Below are positions 34,600 through 44,768 of a stretch of DNA of 64,000 nt, piece by piece. The translations under genes were made by a program, and so were the position numbers. Each line of letters starts with the position of its first letter. Position 1 is the stretch's first letter. The notes under the pieces were generated by a model, which was not told the DNA's origin, searched no databases, and saw only the letters and a list, made by a program, of their open reading frames with translations. The DNA comes from Nitrospirota bacterium (GTDB lineage: Bacteria; Nitrospirota; Thermodesulfovibrionia; Thermodesulfovibrionales; UBA9159), in the NCBI GenBank assembly GCA_021790195.1, contig JAJYIF010000003.1, positions 62,001 to 126,000 of the forward strand. The letters run 5' to 3'.

Positions 34600-35457
34600 T
34601 TGAAACCCTCTGTCGTTATCATAAGCGGTCTCTCCGGGTCAGGCAAGTCGGTCGCTCTCCGGGCACTGGAGGACGAGGGTTTCTTTTGCGTAGACAACCT
34701 CCCGGTGACACTCATGGAATCGTTTGTCTCTATTATTACCGGCAACAGCCAAAACACAAAGATAGGGATCGGGGTGGACATCCGCGAAAAAGAGTTTCTG
34801 CCGGAATTCGGCACGGTTCTAAAGATGCTGAGAGAGAAATATGCCGTTGAGATCGTTTTTTTAGATGCAGAAAAGGATGCCCTTATAAGAAGGTTCAAGG
34901 AGACGAGACGGCCCCACCCCCTTGTGTCGGAGGAGATGCGGATCGAAGATGCCATAGACACCGAAAACCTCATGCTTCTTCCTGTGAAGAGGGAGGCCGA
35001 CAGGGTCATAGACACTTCATCTTACACTCCGCACCAGCTTAGACATGCGATAGCCTCGCTCTTCAGGACTGCGTCCTCCAACGATGCGATAACGATCAGC
35101 CTTATATCCTTCGGCTACAAGTTCGGAATACCGCAGAATGTAGACCTTCTCCTCGACGTGAGGTTCATTCCAAATCCGTATTTTGTGCCCTCCCTCAGGG
35201 ACCATAAGGGAACCGATGAAGACGTCAGGGCCTTCGTGCTCCGGCAGCCTCCGGCAAACGAATTCCTTGGGAAGGCGGAGGCGCTCCTTGACTTTCTTGT
35301 GCCCCAATACCTCCGCGAAGGAAAGGCCTATCTCACTATCGGGGTCGGATGCACCGGAGGCAGGCATCGCTCGCCGGTTATCGTAGAAGAAGTGGCCGAT
35401 CATATCAGGAAGAGGCACGGGATAGGACCGATCGTAATCCACCGGGATATGGAATGA
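34600..35457 (+). CDS. rapZ: RNase adapter/nucleotide-binding protein RapZ
   Basis: This P-loop protein begins KPSVVIISGLSGSGKSVALR (Walker A), has VDIRE and LLDVRFIPNPYF, and ends with the conserved IGVGCTGGRHRSPVIVE region. In enterobacteria RapZ guides RNase E to the GlmZ sRNA and senses glucosamine-6-P; here the role may differ. The TTG at 34600 gives 285 aa, the normal length; GTG at 34579 is an alternative, and neither has a clear ribosome site. Its 3' end overlaps the desulfurase gene. Confidence 0.92.
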   Translation: MKPSVVIISGLSGSGKSVALRALEDEGFFCVDNLPVTLMESFVSIITGNSQNTKIGIGVDIREKEFLPEFGTVLKMLREKYAVEIVFLDAEKDALIRRFKETRRPHPLVSEEMRIEDAIDTENLMLLPVKREADRVIDTSSYTPHQLRHAIASLFRTASSNDAITISLISFGYKFGIPQNVDLLLDVRFIPNPYFVPSLRDHKGTDEDVRAFVLRQPPANEFLGKAEALLDFLVPQYLREGKAYLTIGVGCTGGRHRSPVIVEEVADHIRKRHGIGPIVIHRDME

Positions 35458-36578
35458 TCTATCTTGACCATAACGCGTCGACTCCCGTCGATCCGGAAGT
35501 CGCCGATTACATGCATTCCCTCCTTAAGACGGACTTTGGGAACCCTTCGAGCAGCCACGGAGCGGGTTTGAGGGCCAGGAAGTCCATAGACGCAGCCAGG
35601 ACTCAGGTGGCAGACCTTATCGGCGCATCGCCTGATGAAATAATCTTCACTTCTGGCGGTACCGAGTCCAACAACCTCGCCATAATCGGATCAGTGCGGC
35701 AGAGGAAGAAGGGTCACATAGTCACGTCGGTAATCGAGCATCCTTCAGTAATGAATCCGTGCGCACACCTTGAGGATATCGGGTTCGATTGCACTTATGT
35801 CGGGGTGGACAATCAGGGCAGAGTGGACCCGGAAAGAATAAGAAAGGCATTGAGAAAGGATACCCTTCTTATTTCGATAATGCAGGCCAACAACGAGACA
35901 GGCGTTATCCAGCCTATAGAGGAGATAGGCGCGCTTGCCTGCGAAAAGGGGATTCTCTTCCACACGGACGCGGCTCAGACCATTGGAAAGATCGCCGTTA
36001 ATGCCGTTCAATTAAGGGTCGATATGCTGACAATCGTCTCTCATAAATTCTGCGGACCAAAAGGCATCGGCGCGCTTTATGTAAAGCGGGGTATCGAGCT
36101 CAGTCCGATCTTATTCGGCGCGGGACACGAGAGAGGACTAAGACCGGGCACTGAAAATGTCCCCGGGATCGGCGGACTTGGAAAGGCATGCGAGATAGCG
36201 GGCCTTCATGTTCAGGAGAGGTCGCACCTGAAGAGGGTGACAGACCTTCTTTATAATGACCTGAAGACAAACCTCCCTGCTCTCAGACTCAACGGACATG
36301 AAACAGAACGCTTGCCTAACACTCTGAACGTTTGTATACCCGGCATCGATGCATTATCATTGTTGGAAATTATAAAAGACAGGGTAGCGGTCTCGGCCGG
36401 ATCAGCCTGCCATGCCGGTCAGAAGAAGCCTTCTTCTGTTCTCACCGCGATGGGACTTTCGGATGCGGATGCCATGTCGTCAATAAGGCTTAGCGCCGGC
36501 AGGAATACAGGCGAGGATGAGATCAGAAAGGCAGCAGGGATAATCGCGGCGGCTGTACGGGACCTAATAAAGAGCTAA
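35453..36578 (+). CDS. Cysteine desulfurase (NifS/IscS-like)
   Basis: This 374-aa PLP enzyme moves sulfur from cysteine to Fe-S cluster or tRNA-thiolation acceptors. The start YLDHNASTPVDPEV, PLP lysine Lys198 in SHKFCGPKG, HTDAAQ and the catalytic Cys319 in SAGSACHAGQ with the following KPSSVL are typical. The ATG overlaps the rapZ stop by 4 bp. No scaffold (IscU/NifU) gene follows, so the acceptor is open; a tRNA-thiolation role is possible. Confidence 0.93.
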
Positions 36579-36613
36579 AGGATATAGGGATATCGATAGG
36601 TTGTCATTCTTAG

Positions 36614-37861
36614 TTAAAGTATTCCATTAGCTATGTTCAGGTCCTTGACCGGGCCGAGAACTGTAAGGGCTATCGATCCGTCTCCCACTAATCTTGCCGA
36701 AATATCCTTCACTTCCCTGAGCGACACTGCGTCTATCTCTCTCATGAGCTCCTCAGGTGAGAAGTATCTCTCATGATAAATCTCCTGACGAGCTATGCTC
36801 TGCATCCTGCTGTTCGTAGACTCAAGCCCCAGTATCAAGTTGCCCTTCAACTGATCCTTCGCCCGCCTCAGCTCATCAGCGCTAATAGTGTCTTTCAGCC
36901 CCTTCAATTCACCCGCCACGATCTCAACGACCTCGGCTACCTTCTTGCGGCCCATGCCCGCATATACACACCACAAGCCTGTATCCACATAAGACGCAAT
37001 GAAGGAATAGATGGAATAGGCCAGTCCTCTTTCCTCGCGGACCTTCTGAAAGAGCCTAGAACTCACGCCTGCGCCCAGAACTGCATTCAGGAGATAGAGA
37101 GAATATCTCTCGGGACTTCCCTGCGGCAGACCCACAATTCCCATGCAAACATGCGCCTCCGACAGGTCCTTTCTGTGCACACTTGTAGAAGGGTTGAAAA
37201 CGGCCACTCTTACAGGTTTAGGTTCGGACCCTCTCCGCATGCCGCCGAGCGCATGGTTAAGCTCCTTCAGCAGTCTTTCCGGGTCGACATTCCCTGCGCA
37301 GGCAACGACGGTGTCCCTTGTCCCGTAATACTTCTTCACATAGGAGGAGAGGTCCTCAAAGGTGAAGCTCTTTATTGTCTCCCTCTTTCCGAGAACGGGT
37401 TGCCCTATTCCCTCGGGTCCCCACACCGATTGAGAAAAAAGGTCATGGATATAGTCGTCCGGTGTGTCCTCCACCATCTTAATTTCTTCCTTCACGATGC
37501 TTTTTTCCTTTTCCATATCCCCTTCCGGAAAGGTGGAATGAAGGAAGATGTCGGTGAGCAGATCGATTCCCCTGTCGAGATGTTCATCCAGGACCTTAAC
37601 GTAGAAAGTGGTCGTCTCCCTCGATGTAAAGGCGTTGAGGTCTCCTCCGACCGAATCGATGTCGATGGCGATGTCCCTGGCCGAGCGCCTGCCGGTGCCC
37701 TTGAAGAACATGTGCTCAAGGAAATGAGATATGCCGTTCTTCTCGGCCGGCTCATACCGGGAGCCGACCTTGACCCATATGCCGAGGGCCACGGAGCGTA
37801 CGCTGTCTATCCTCTCAATGACAAGAGGGATGCCGTTTTCAAGATAGAATTTGGTGAACAT
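36614..37861 (-). CDS. M16-family zinc peptidase (processing-peptidase-like)
   Basis: This 415-aa protein has the inverted zinc motif HFLEH (His46, Glu49, His50), the distal Glu in SIVKEEIKM and the C-terminal M16 homology domain with GSRLFQ-like VSSRLFQKVREERGLAYSI. Bacterial members degrade peptides. It lies downstream of rpsO-pnp, the conserved order in many phyla. GGAGGG is 5 nt before the ATG at 37861, preferred over a start six codons upstream. Confidence 0.94.
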   Translation of the reverse strand: MFTKFYLENGIPLVIERIDSVRSVALGIWVKVGSRYEPAEKNGISHFLEHMFFKGTGRRSARDIAIDIDSVGGDLNAFTSRETTTFYVKVLDEHLDRGIDLLTDIFLHSTFPEGDMEKEKSIVKEEIKMVEDTPDDYIHDLFSQSVWGPEGIGQPVLGKRETIKSFTFEDLSSYVKKYYGTRDTVVACAGNVDPERLLKELNHALGGMRRGSEPKPVRVAVFNPSTSVHRKDLSEAHVCMGIVGLPQGSPERYSLYLLNAVLGAGVSSRLFQKVREERGLAYSIYSFIASYVDTGLWCVYAGMGRKKVAEVVEIVAGELKGLKDTISADELRRAKDQLKGNLILGLESTNSRMQSIARQEIYHERYFSPEELMREIDAVSLREVKDISARLVGDGSIALTVLGPVKDLNIANGIL

Positions 37862-37960
37862 ATCGGCCCTCCGGAACATAAAAAGGTTAAGGCAAAGGTC
37901 AAGTGCAAGAAAAATCTCAACCTTAACCTCCGGCTTAACCTTCTATTAAAGACTATATTA

Positions 37961-40051
37961 TTATTGATCGGCGGTCTTTTCCCTCAATGCCTCTTTTCTG
38001 CTCAGGCGAATCCTTCCCGTCTTGTCGATCTCTATGACCTTGACGGGAACCTCATCACCCTCCCGGAGTTCGTCCGTCACCTTCGCGATCCTCTTCTCGG
38101 ATATCTGTGATATGTGCAGCAGACCCTCGGTCCCAGGCAGTATCTCTACAAAGGCCCCGAAGTCCATAATCCTCTTCACCTTACCCATATATATCCTGCC
38201 AAGCTCGGCCTCGGCAACTATGCCCTTCACTATTTCTATGGCCTTCTGCGCAGAGGCTTCGTCAGAGGACGCGATGTTTATCAAGCCTGAATCGTCAATG
38301 TCGATCTTAACGCCGGTCTGCTCGATGATCCCGCGGATAACCTTGCCGCCGGTCCCGATCACGTCTCGTATCTTTTCCTGTTTTATCTGCATCGTGTAGA
38401 TGCGTGGAGCATGCGGCGCCAGACTTTCTCTCGGGGCCGCCAGGGCTTCCTTCAGCTTACCGATAATGAAGAGTCTTCCCTGCCGGGCCTGCTCGAGGGC
38501 TTTCTCCATGACGTCCTTGCTGACGCCCCCCGTCTTCAAATCCATCTGAAAAGCGGTTATGCCTTCCGCCGTCCCGGTTACTTTGAAGTCCATGTCTCCC
38601 AGATGGTCTTCCAGTCCCAGGATATCGGTCAGGACCACGGTCTTGTCCCCTTCCTGGATCATGCCCATGGCTATGCCGGCCACCGGGGCCTTGATGGGTA
38701 CGCCGCCATCCATCAGTGCAAGCGTAGCGCCGCACACAGTGGCCATCGACGAAGAGCCGTTCGACTCAAGGATATCGGACACGATCCTGATAGTATAAGG
38801 GAACACCTCCTTGGACGGAATTACAGCTTTAACAGCCCTTTCGGCAAGGGCACCGTGCCCTATCTCCCTTCTTCCGGGAGAGCGCAGCGGCTTCACCTCG
38901 CCCACGCTGAACGGCGGAAAATTATAATGCAGCATAAACGCCTTGTATGTCTCACCTTCGAGCGCGTCTATTTTTTGCTCGTCGTCGGCGGTGCCGAGCG
39001 TTACGGCTACAAGGGCTTGTGTCTCTCCCCGGACAAAAAGGGCCGAACCATGGGCTCTCGGAAGAAACCCGACCTTGGAACTTATCTGTCTTATCTCATC
39101 AGGTCTCCTGCCGTCGGCCCTGATACCCTCTTCTATGATCATCCTTCTGACAAGGTCTTTTTCTATGTCAAAGAAAACATCGGCGATTTCCTTGGTTAGA
39201 TTCTTTTCCTCCGCATTGAAGTTCTTAAGCGTCTCCTCCAGAAGCAGATCCAAGGCCTCCTGCCTCTTCAGTTTCCCCGGGATCGCAATATATTCCTTAA
39301 TGCGGTCGATCACATACGCCTTAACATTAGCCTGCAATTCCGCATCAACTGTCTTCTCTGAGAGAAGCCTTTTCGTCTTTCCCACGCGAGAAGCCAGCTC
39401 ATGCTGCAGGGACACAATTTTCTTAATCTCCGCGTGCCCGTATTCGATGGCGTCAAGAAGTACTCTCTCCGATATCTCGGACGCGCCGCCTTCTACCATA
39501 ATAACCGCGTGTTCAGTCCCCGCAATAACTATATTCAGCTCAAGCTTATCACTTTCCGACAGGTCAGGGTTGACTACAAGCTCTCCATTCAGTAATCCAA
39601 CCCTCACCGCGCCGACGGGTCCGCTGAACGGAATATCCGAAATCGTCAGGGCCGCAGACATCCCCGTAATTCCAAGCACGTCGGACACGTTCTCGTCGCC
39701 GAAAGAAAGCACCGAAACTATACCCTGTGTCTCCGAACGGAACTCTTTCGGAAAGAGCGGCCTGACAGGCCTGTCAATGAGCCGCGAAGTGAGGACTTCC
39801 TTTTCCGTCGGCTTTCCCTCTCTCTTAAAATACCCGCCCGGTATCTTCCCCGCGGCAAACGCCTTTTCCTGGTAGTCCATGGTCAGGGGAAAGAAATCTA
39901 TCCCTTCCTTCACATTCTTGTTCGCAACCGCGGTAGCAAGCAGAACAGTATCTCCATATCTCACGACAACAGCGCCGTCAGACTGTTTGGCAATCTCGCC
40001 GGTTTCAATGGTCAGCGTCTTGCCCCTCAATTCAAGCTCAACTTTTGTCAT
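37961..40051 (-). CDS. pnp: Polyribonucleotide nucleotidyltransferase (PNPase)
   Basis: This 696-aa phosphorolytic 3'-5' exoribonuclease has two RNase PH domains (first FAAGKIPGGYFKREGKPTE; second with the RSPGRREIGHGALAERA active site), a KH domain (IRDVIGTGGKVIRGIIEQTG) and an S1 domain (GRIYMGKVKRIMDFGAFVEI). It degrades mRNA with other degradosome parts. It follows rpsO by 13 bp. Confidence 0.97.
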   Translation of the reverse strand: MTKVELELRGKTLTIETGEIAKQSDGAVVVRYGDTVLLATAVANKNVKEGIDFFPLTMDYQEKAFAAGKIPGGYFKREGKPTEKEVLTSRLIDRPVRPLFPKEFRSETQGIVSVLSFGDENVSDVLGITGMSAALTISDIPFSGPVGAVRVGLLNGELVVNPDLSESDKLELNIVIAGTEHAVIMVEGGASEISERVLLDAIEYGHAEIKKIVSLQHELASRVGKTKRLLSEKTVDAELQANVKAYVIDRIKEYIAIPGKLKRQEALDLLLEETLKNFNAEEKNLTKEIADVFFDIEKDLVRRMIIEEGIRADGRRPDEIRQISSKVGFLPRAHGSALFVRGETQALVAVTLGTADDEQKIDALEGETYKAFMLHYNFPPFSVGEVKPLRSPGRREIGHGALAERAVKAVIPSKEVFPYTIRIVSDILESNGSSSMATVCGATLALMDGGVPIKAPVAGIAMGMIQEGDKTVVLTDILGLEDHLGDMDFKVTGTAEGITAFQMDLKTGGVSKDVMEKALEQARQGRLFIIGKLKEALAAPRESLAPHAPRIYTMQIKQEKIRDVIGTGGKVIRGIIEQTGVKIDIDDSGLINIASSDEASAQKAIEIVKGIVAEAELGRIYMGKVKRIMDFGAFVEILPGTEGLLHISQISEKRIAKVTDELREGDEVPVKVIEIDKTGRIRLSRKEALREKTADQ

Positions 40052-40064
40052 CTACTCGATTCTC

Positions 40065-40334
40065 CTATCTTCTCAGTCCTAAGCGTTCAACGACCTTCTC
40101 GTACCTCTCTTTGCTGTTATCCTTGAGATAATCCAGAAGTCTTCTCCTCTGACTCACGAGTTTCAAGAGTCCGCGCCTCGAATGGTGATCATTCTTATGC
40201 GTCTTGAAATGTTCCGTCAGATAGCCGATCCTCTCGCTCAGGATCGCTATCTGCACCTCGGGAGAGCCCGTGTCCTTCTCATGAATCTTATAAGACCCTA
40301 TAAGCGACTGTTTCTGCTCCTTTTCGAGCGACAT
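40065..40334 (-). CDS. rpsO: 30S ribosomal protein S15
   Basis: This 89-aa protein has the S15 signature ([35 protein letters not shown] and RRRLLDYLK). It binds 16S rRNA early in 30S assembly. The ATG at 40334 follows GGTGG; the in-frame start six codons upstream is not needed. It is the first gene of the rpsO-pnp-M16 operon. Confidence 0.97.
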   Translation of the reverse strand: MSLEKEQKQSLIGSYKIHEKDTGSPEVQIAILSERIGYLTEHFKTHKNDHHSRRGLLKLVSQRRRLLDYLKDNSKERYEKVVERLGLRR

Positions 40335-40484
40335 CAAATCACCACCTTTCAAAAAATTTGTTCATTTACTATAACATATCCACGTCTTTTTATGTCCGAT
40401 TTAAATAAGAAAACTGTCTATAGAAACACCGGGACAGGACTAGATAGGTCTTCAGCTCTGTCTTCCCGCCCCGCCGAAATCGCT

Positions 40485-40517
40485 CCGGCTCCCGTCGTAC
40501 TTGAGGATGGGAGCCGG
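40485..40517 (-). terminator. Strong hairpin just downstream of ppdK
   Basis: CCGGCTCCC and GGGAGCCGG form a perfect 9-bp stem with a 15-nt loop, beginning 4 nt after the ppdK stop on the minus strand. The U tract is missing, so it may be a weak terminator or a 3' mRNA-stabilising stem rather than an intrinsic terminator. Confidence 0.5.
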
Positions 40518-40521
40518 GAGG

Positions 40522-43245
40522 TTATCTCTTCTTATCTTTGAGTGCGGCCTGCGCCGCGGCAAATCTCGCAATCGGCACCCTGAACGGAGAACAGCTTACG
40601 TAATCAAGGCCGATCTTATGACAGAACTCCACGGACTTAGGCTCTCCGCCGTGTTCGCCGCAAATTCCCATTTTGAGGTCCTTCTTGACTTTTCTGCCTT
40701 TTTCCACAGCCATACGCATCAGAGCGCCGACACCCGTGACATCTACTGAGATAAACGGATCGTCCTTCAACACTCCGCTTTCGACGTAATACGGCAGGAA
40801 CCTTCCGGCGTCATCTCTCGATAGACCGTACACAGTCTGGGTAAGGTCATTCGTGCCGAAGGAATAGAAATCGGCAACTGCGGCTATCTCATCAGAAGTT
40901 ATGCAGGCCCTGGGCAGCTCGATCATCGTCCCTACCGTGTACGGGACTTTCACACCGTATCTCTTTTGAACTTCTGAGGCAGCCGAGACAGCGAGACTCC
41001 TCATTTTGTTCAGCTCATTGACGTGACCGACAAGGGGTATCATTATCTCCGGCATGACCTTAACCTTCTGCTTCGCAAGCTCGCACGCCGCCTCCATGAT
41101 CGCCTGGACCTGCATCTCGTATATCTCGGGGAAGGTCACGCCGAGCCGGCAGCCACGATGTCCAAGCATTGGATTATATTCGTGCAGGGACTTGTTCTTT
41201 GCATTCAACTCCTCAAAGGAAACTCCCATCTCCCCCGCAAGCTCAACAAGCTCTCTGTCGGTGTGAGGGAGAAATTCATGAAGCGGCGGGTCCAGCAGCC
41301 TGACCGTTACCGGCAACCCCTCCATCGCCCTGAAGATCCCGATGAAATCACCCTTCTGCATCGGAAGGAGTTTCGCCAGCGCCTTCTTCCTGCCTTCGGC
41401 AGTGTCGGAAAGAATCATCTCCCTGACGGCCTTTATCCGGTCGCTCTCGAAGAACATGTGTTCGGTCCTGCAAAGGCCTATGCCCTGAGCGCCGAAGTTC
41501 CTCGCAATAGCGGCATCATTCGGGGTATCGGCATTTGTTCTGACCTTAAGGACCCTGAACTGATCGGCCCACTTCATCAACTCTTTATAGAAGATATTAT
41601 GTTCCGGGTCCGCGGGCAGGAGATTAAGCTTGCCCTCATAGACGCGTCCCTTCGTTCCATTGAGGGTAATCCAGTCACCTTCCCTCACTACTCTTCCGTT
41701 GACATTCACTTCTTTCCTTGCAACGTTTATATTCAGATCGGAACACCCCACGATACAACACTTGCCCCACCCTCTTGCAACGAGAGCGGCATGGCTTGTC
41801 ATGCCGCCTTTCGCGGTGAGGATTGCCTGCGCGGCATGCATCCCGTGGACATCCTCAGGGGAGGTCTCGTTCCTCACGAGGATGACCTTCTCGCCTCTCT
41901 TCGCCCATTCTTCAGCTTCATCCGCAGTGAAGACGACCCTTCCTACTGCGCCGCCAGGACCCGCCGGCAGCCCCTTGGCCAGCTGCGGAGCGCTCTTCTC
42001 GGCGGAAGGATCGACGCTCGGATGCAGAAGCTCGTCGATCTGCTCCGGTTTAACTCGCAGCACGGCCGTCTCTCTCACAATCAGCCTTTCCTTTGCCATC
42101 TCCACCGCCATGCGTATAGCGGCCTGTCCGTTGCGCTTGCCGACCCTGGTCTGAAGCATCCAGAGCCTGCCGTCCTCGATCGTGAATTCTATGTCCTGCA
42201 TGTCCTTGTAGTGTTTTTCGAGCTTCTTCTGAATAGCAAACAGCTGCTTGTATACCGCCGGCATTGCCTCTTCAAGGGAAGGAAGGTGACTCGTGTACTC
42301 GGTCTTTCCGGCCTTATTGACGGGGTTAGGCGTTCTTATTCCTGCAACTACGTCCTCACCCTGCGCGTTAGGCAGCCACTCTCCGAAGAAGATGTTTTCT
42401 CCTGTGGCCGGGTTACGTGTAAAGGCCACGCCTGTGGCGGAATTGTCCCCGGTGTTGCCGAAGACCATAGACTGCACGTTTACCGCGGTCCCCCAATCTT
42501 CCGGGATCTTCTCGATCTTGCGGTACGAGACGGCGCGTTTCCCCATCCACGACTGGAAAACCGCCCCTATCCCGCCCCACAACTGCTCTATAGGATCATC
42601 CGGAAATTCCTTCTTCAGCGTCTCTCTGATGATTATCTTGAATTCGTCGCAAAGTTTCTTCAGGTCCTCTATGGTCAATTCGGTGTCACTCTTGTAACCC
42701 CTGGCGCTCTTTACCTTCTCCATCGCATGTTCGAGCTTCTGTCTTATGGCCTCGCCCTCCGCAGGCTCTACCCCCCCAGCCTTCTCCATCACAACATCGG
42801 AATACATCATCATAAGTCTCCGGTAAGCATCATAGACAAAACGATCGTTGCCGGTCCTTTTTATGAGCCCGGGGATCGTCTTCGTTGTGAGACCCACATT
42901 CAAAACTGTCTCCATCATCCCCGGCATGGAGCTGCGCGCGCCGGAGCGCACCGAGACCAGAAGAGGATCTGCCGGATCTCCAAACCCTCTCCCCATGATC
43001 TTCTCTACTCTCGCGAGGGAGGTGTCCACCTGCTTCCTTAGCTCCTTGGGATACTTGCGGCTATTCTCATAGTAAAGAGTGCAGACCTCAGTCGTTATCG
43101 TAAAGCCGGGAGGGACTGGAATTCCGAGGTTGGTCATCTCCGCCAGGTTCGCGCCTTTACCTCCAAGGAGATTTTTCATTTCGGCCTTTCCGTCGGCCTT
43201 GCCAGCACCAAAAAAATAGACGTATTTCTTTGTCCTCGTTGCCAT
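40522..43245 (-). CDS. ppdK: Pyruvate, phosphate dikinase
   Basis: This 907-aa enzyme reversibly converts pyruvate, ATP and phosphate to PEP, AMP and PPi. It has the N-terminal ATP-grasp domain (KNLLGGKGANLAEM), the swivelling domain with the phospho-histidine in GGMTSHAALVARGWGK (about residue 480) and the TIM-barrel domain with the active-site Cys in GICGEHGGEP (about 860). In anaerobes and thermophiles it can serve gluconeogenesis or PPi-linked glycolysis. It is monocistronic. Confidence 0.97.
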   Translation of the reverse strand: MATRTKKYVYFFGAGKADGKAEMKNLLGGKGANLAEMTNLGIPVPPGFTITTEVCTLYYENSRKYPKELRKQVDTSLARVEKIMGRGFGDPADPLLVSVRSGARSSMPGMMETVLNVGLTTKTIPGLIKRTGNDRFVYDAYRRLMMMYSDVVMEKAGGVEPAEGEAIRQKLEHAMEKVKSARGYKSDTELTIEDLKKLCDEFKIIIRETLKKEFPDDPIEQLWGGIGAVFQSWMGKRAVSYRKIEKIPEDWGTAVNVQSMVFGNTGDNSATGVAFTRNPATGENIFFGEWLPNAQGEDVVAGIRTPNPVNKAGKTEYTSHLPSLEEAMPAVYKQLFAIQKKLEKHYKDMQDIEFTIEDGRLWMLQTRVGKRNGQAAIRMAVEMAKERLIVRETAVLRVKPEQIDELLHPSVDPSAEKSAPQLAKGLPAGPGGAVGRVVFTADEAEEWAKRGEKVILVRNETSPEDVHGMHAAQAILTAKGGMTSHAALVARGWGKCCIVGCSDLNINVARKEVNVNGRVVREGDWITLNGTKGRVYEGKLNLLPADPEHNIFYKELMKWADQFRVLKVRTNADTPNDAAIARNFGAQGIGLCRTEHMFFESDRIKAVREMILSDTAEGRKKALAKLLPMQKGDFIGIFRAMEGLPVTVRLLDPPLHEFLPHTDRELVELAGEMGVSFEELNAKNKSLHEYNPMLGHRGCRLGVTFPEIYEMQVQAIMEAACELAKQKVKVMPEIMIPLVGHVNELNKMRSLAVSAASEVQKRYGVKVPYTVGTMIELPRACITSDEIAAVADFYSFGTNDLTQTVYGLSRDDAGRFLPYYVESGVLKDDPFISVDVTGVGALMRMAVEKGRKVKKDLKMGICGEHGGEPKSVEFCHKIGLDYVSCSPFRVPIARFAAAQAALKDKKR

Positions 43246-43311
43246 AAGAAACCTCCAGAAAAGAATTGTTAAAGTTTAGCAGGTTAGAATAACTCAGACG
43301 GCGGAGAAACT

Positions 43312-43866
43312 TCAACTCTGTTTTGTCTGATTTGCACCGCAAGGCTTACAGCGACGGAGCAGGGCCACGGAAGAACGAAGGGCAAGATAGACCCTCGATC
43401 TGAGCAGGCTAACTGCCGCCAACAGATAATTTACCGCTCTCCATGCAGCCGCATTCATATCGAAAGTGCGCGTCGCCTCAATTCTGCTTACCTTGCCCAG
43501 GATATCGCTTCCGTCCACAGGTCCGTCAGTGGTCAGAAGGGCATCACCCTTTGTCTCAAAGGTTACCGCACCGTCATCGCGCATCGTCATTCTGACTATG
43601 CGGTGAACAACGGGAAGACCTTGGCGGTTCTTGAAAAGAACAAGGTCTCCTCTCCTCAGGGAGGAGTGCGGCGTCCTCCTTATGGTCAGGGTCTCTCCTC
43701 CTCTCAGAAAAGGCCTCATGCTCCTGCCGGTTACCTTCACGCGGAGAAGAGAGTCATCGCCCAGTATCTCTTCAAAGAGACCTGCAACCTCGATGCCTGT
43801 TCCACGAGACGGAGCGGAATCCCGGATGGACAATTTACTGTGCCGGCAGGAATTTCTCAAGGACAC
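43312..43866 (-). CDS. S26-family signal-peptidase-like protein in the RiPP-like locus
   Basis: This 184-aa protein has the signal peptidase fold, with nucleophile Ser in VTGRSMRPFLRGG (near 49), RRGDLVLFKNRQ and a His in VVHRIVR (near 88) where bacterial enzymes have Lys. The Ser-His pair is the SipW/ER type. Hydrophobic stretches near the C-terminus (VNYLLAAVSLL, RSSVALL) could attach it to the membrane. GAGG precedes the GTG at 43866, and it overlaps the HprK-like gene by 32 bp. In this locus it could cleave the precursor leader or process an exported product; that is inference. Confidence 0.75.
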   Translation of the reverse strand: MSLRNSCRHSKLSIRDSAPSRGTGIEVAGLFEEILGDDSLLRVKVTGRSMRPFLRGGETLTIRRTPHSSLRRGDLVLFKNRQGLPVVHRIVRMTMRDDGAVTFETKGDALLTTDGPVDGSDILGKVSRIEATRTFDMNAAAWRAVNYLLAAVSLLRSRVYLALRSSVALLRRCKPCGANQTKQS

Positions 43867-44734
43867 CAATCACCTCGTCGGAAGGAACAAAGTCAAGTTC
43901 ATAGGCCGGGACCCTCGAAAGCATTCCATCGCAAAAAAGAAGTATATCCCACATAATCCTTTCGTCGAACCATGGCACGGACGTCACGGAAAGGAGCCTT
44001 TCGAGTGCGCTTCTCCTGTCGATCTCTTTTATCTCATTTCCCTTGCCGTGACCGATGAAGAAGACGGCCGCAAGGTCTACGCCCTTATTCACGGCAATGC
44101 CGGCATCGCCGGGCCAGGGCGTCCCATATGCGCGAAAACCGGCGTCATTTCCCCTGACAATCATCCGGTCATCGCTCAGGATCTCTGCGACTTTCGATTT
44201 GGAGAACAGACGAGAAAGAGTGCTCTTTCCGGCACCTGAGCGGCCCAAGAGAATAAATCCCTTACCCCCGATGCTCATGCCCGCACCATGAAAGATCGCT
44301 CCGCCACGCTGCGCTAAGAAAAACATCAGGAGGATCTGGTCTAGCGGATAAAAGAAAGGGCTTAAGACCTTGCCCACATCCTCTCTTCCTGCGATAAACT
44401 CATCGCTGCAATACACGGTCACTTCCCGGAACTCCAAATTAAAGCGGGCCGCCCAAATAACCCGCCTATTCAAGAGGGGAGGATCAAGGACCATCAGGTA
44501 ATCCTTCCCGTCTGCAAACATTGACCAGGACTCACCCGTATCGAAGACTTTCCGCATCCTTTCCAAATCCGGAATGTGGTCCATCTCAAAAACTATAGGG
44601 ACATCTGATGACAGGCCGGCAATACCCGTTTTCTTCAGGAAGGATCCATATACGGAGGGAATTTCCCCGCTTATGTCGGGACCGCGGGAGGTTATACCGA
44701 AACTTACCTCGGCAATATCCAGATGAAGCGACAT
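43835..44734 (-). CDS. HPr-kinase-like P-loop protein, possible RiPP kinase
   Basis: This roughly 299-aa protein has a C-terminal HprK-like kinase domain: HGAG, Walker A GRSGAGKSTLSRLF (about 163-176), LSDDRMIV and the AYGTPWPGDAG loop. The N-terminal half is an unassigned alpha/beta domain. In paeninodin-type lasso peptide clusters HprK homologues phosphorylate the precursor's C-terminal Ser; both precursors here end in SSLGS. An ATG at 44734 after AAAGG is preferred. A GTG at 44791 would overlap precursor 1 by 23 bp. Kinase fold is clear; substrate is inference. Confidence 0.78.
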   Translation of the reverse strand: MSLHLDIAEVSFGITSRGPDISGEIPSVYGSFLKKTGIAGLSSDVPIVFEMDHIPDLERMRKVFDTGESWSMFADGKDYLMVLDPPLLNRRVIWAARFNLEFREVTVYCSDEFIAGREDVGKVLSPFFYPLDQILLMFFLAQRGGAIFHGAGMSIGGKGFILLGRSGAGKSTLSRLFSKSKVAEILSDDRMIVRGNDAGFRAYGTPWPGDAGIAVNKGVDLAAVFFIGHGKGNEIKEIDRRSALERLLSVTSVPWFDERIMWDILLFCDGMLSRVPAYELDFVPSDEVIGVLEKFLPAQ

Positions 44735-44768
44735 CAGCCTTTCGACAATACCATCCCTGGGCAGATTC

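Noticed and set aside
36773-38110. 445-aa open frame on the plus strand across the M16 peptidase and pnp
   Set aside because: It spans two real minus-strand genes and their spacer, so it is a chance open frame.
40485-40517. Reading the ppdK 3' hairpin as a certain intrinsic terminator
   Set aside because: The stem is perfect but no U tract follows on the minus strand, so only a tentative call was made.
41023-43041. 672-aa open frame on the plus strand opposite ppdK
   Set aside because: Antisense shadow of a highly conserved gene. Residue content is rich in Arg, His and Leu with no domain, and there is no ribosome site.
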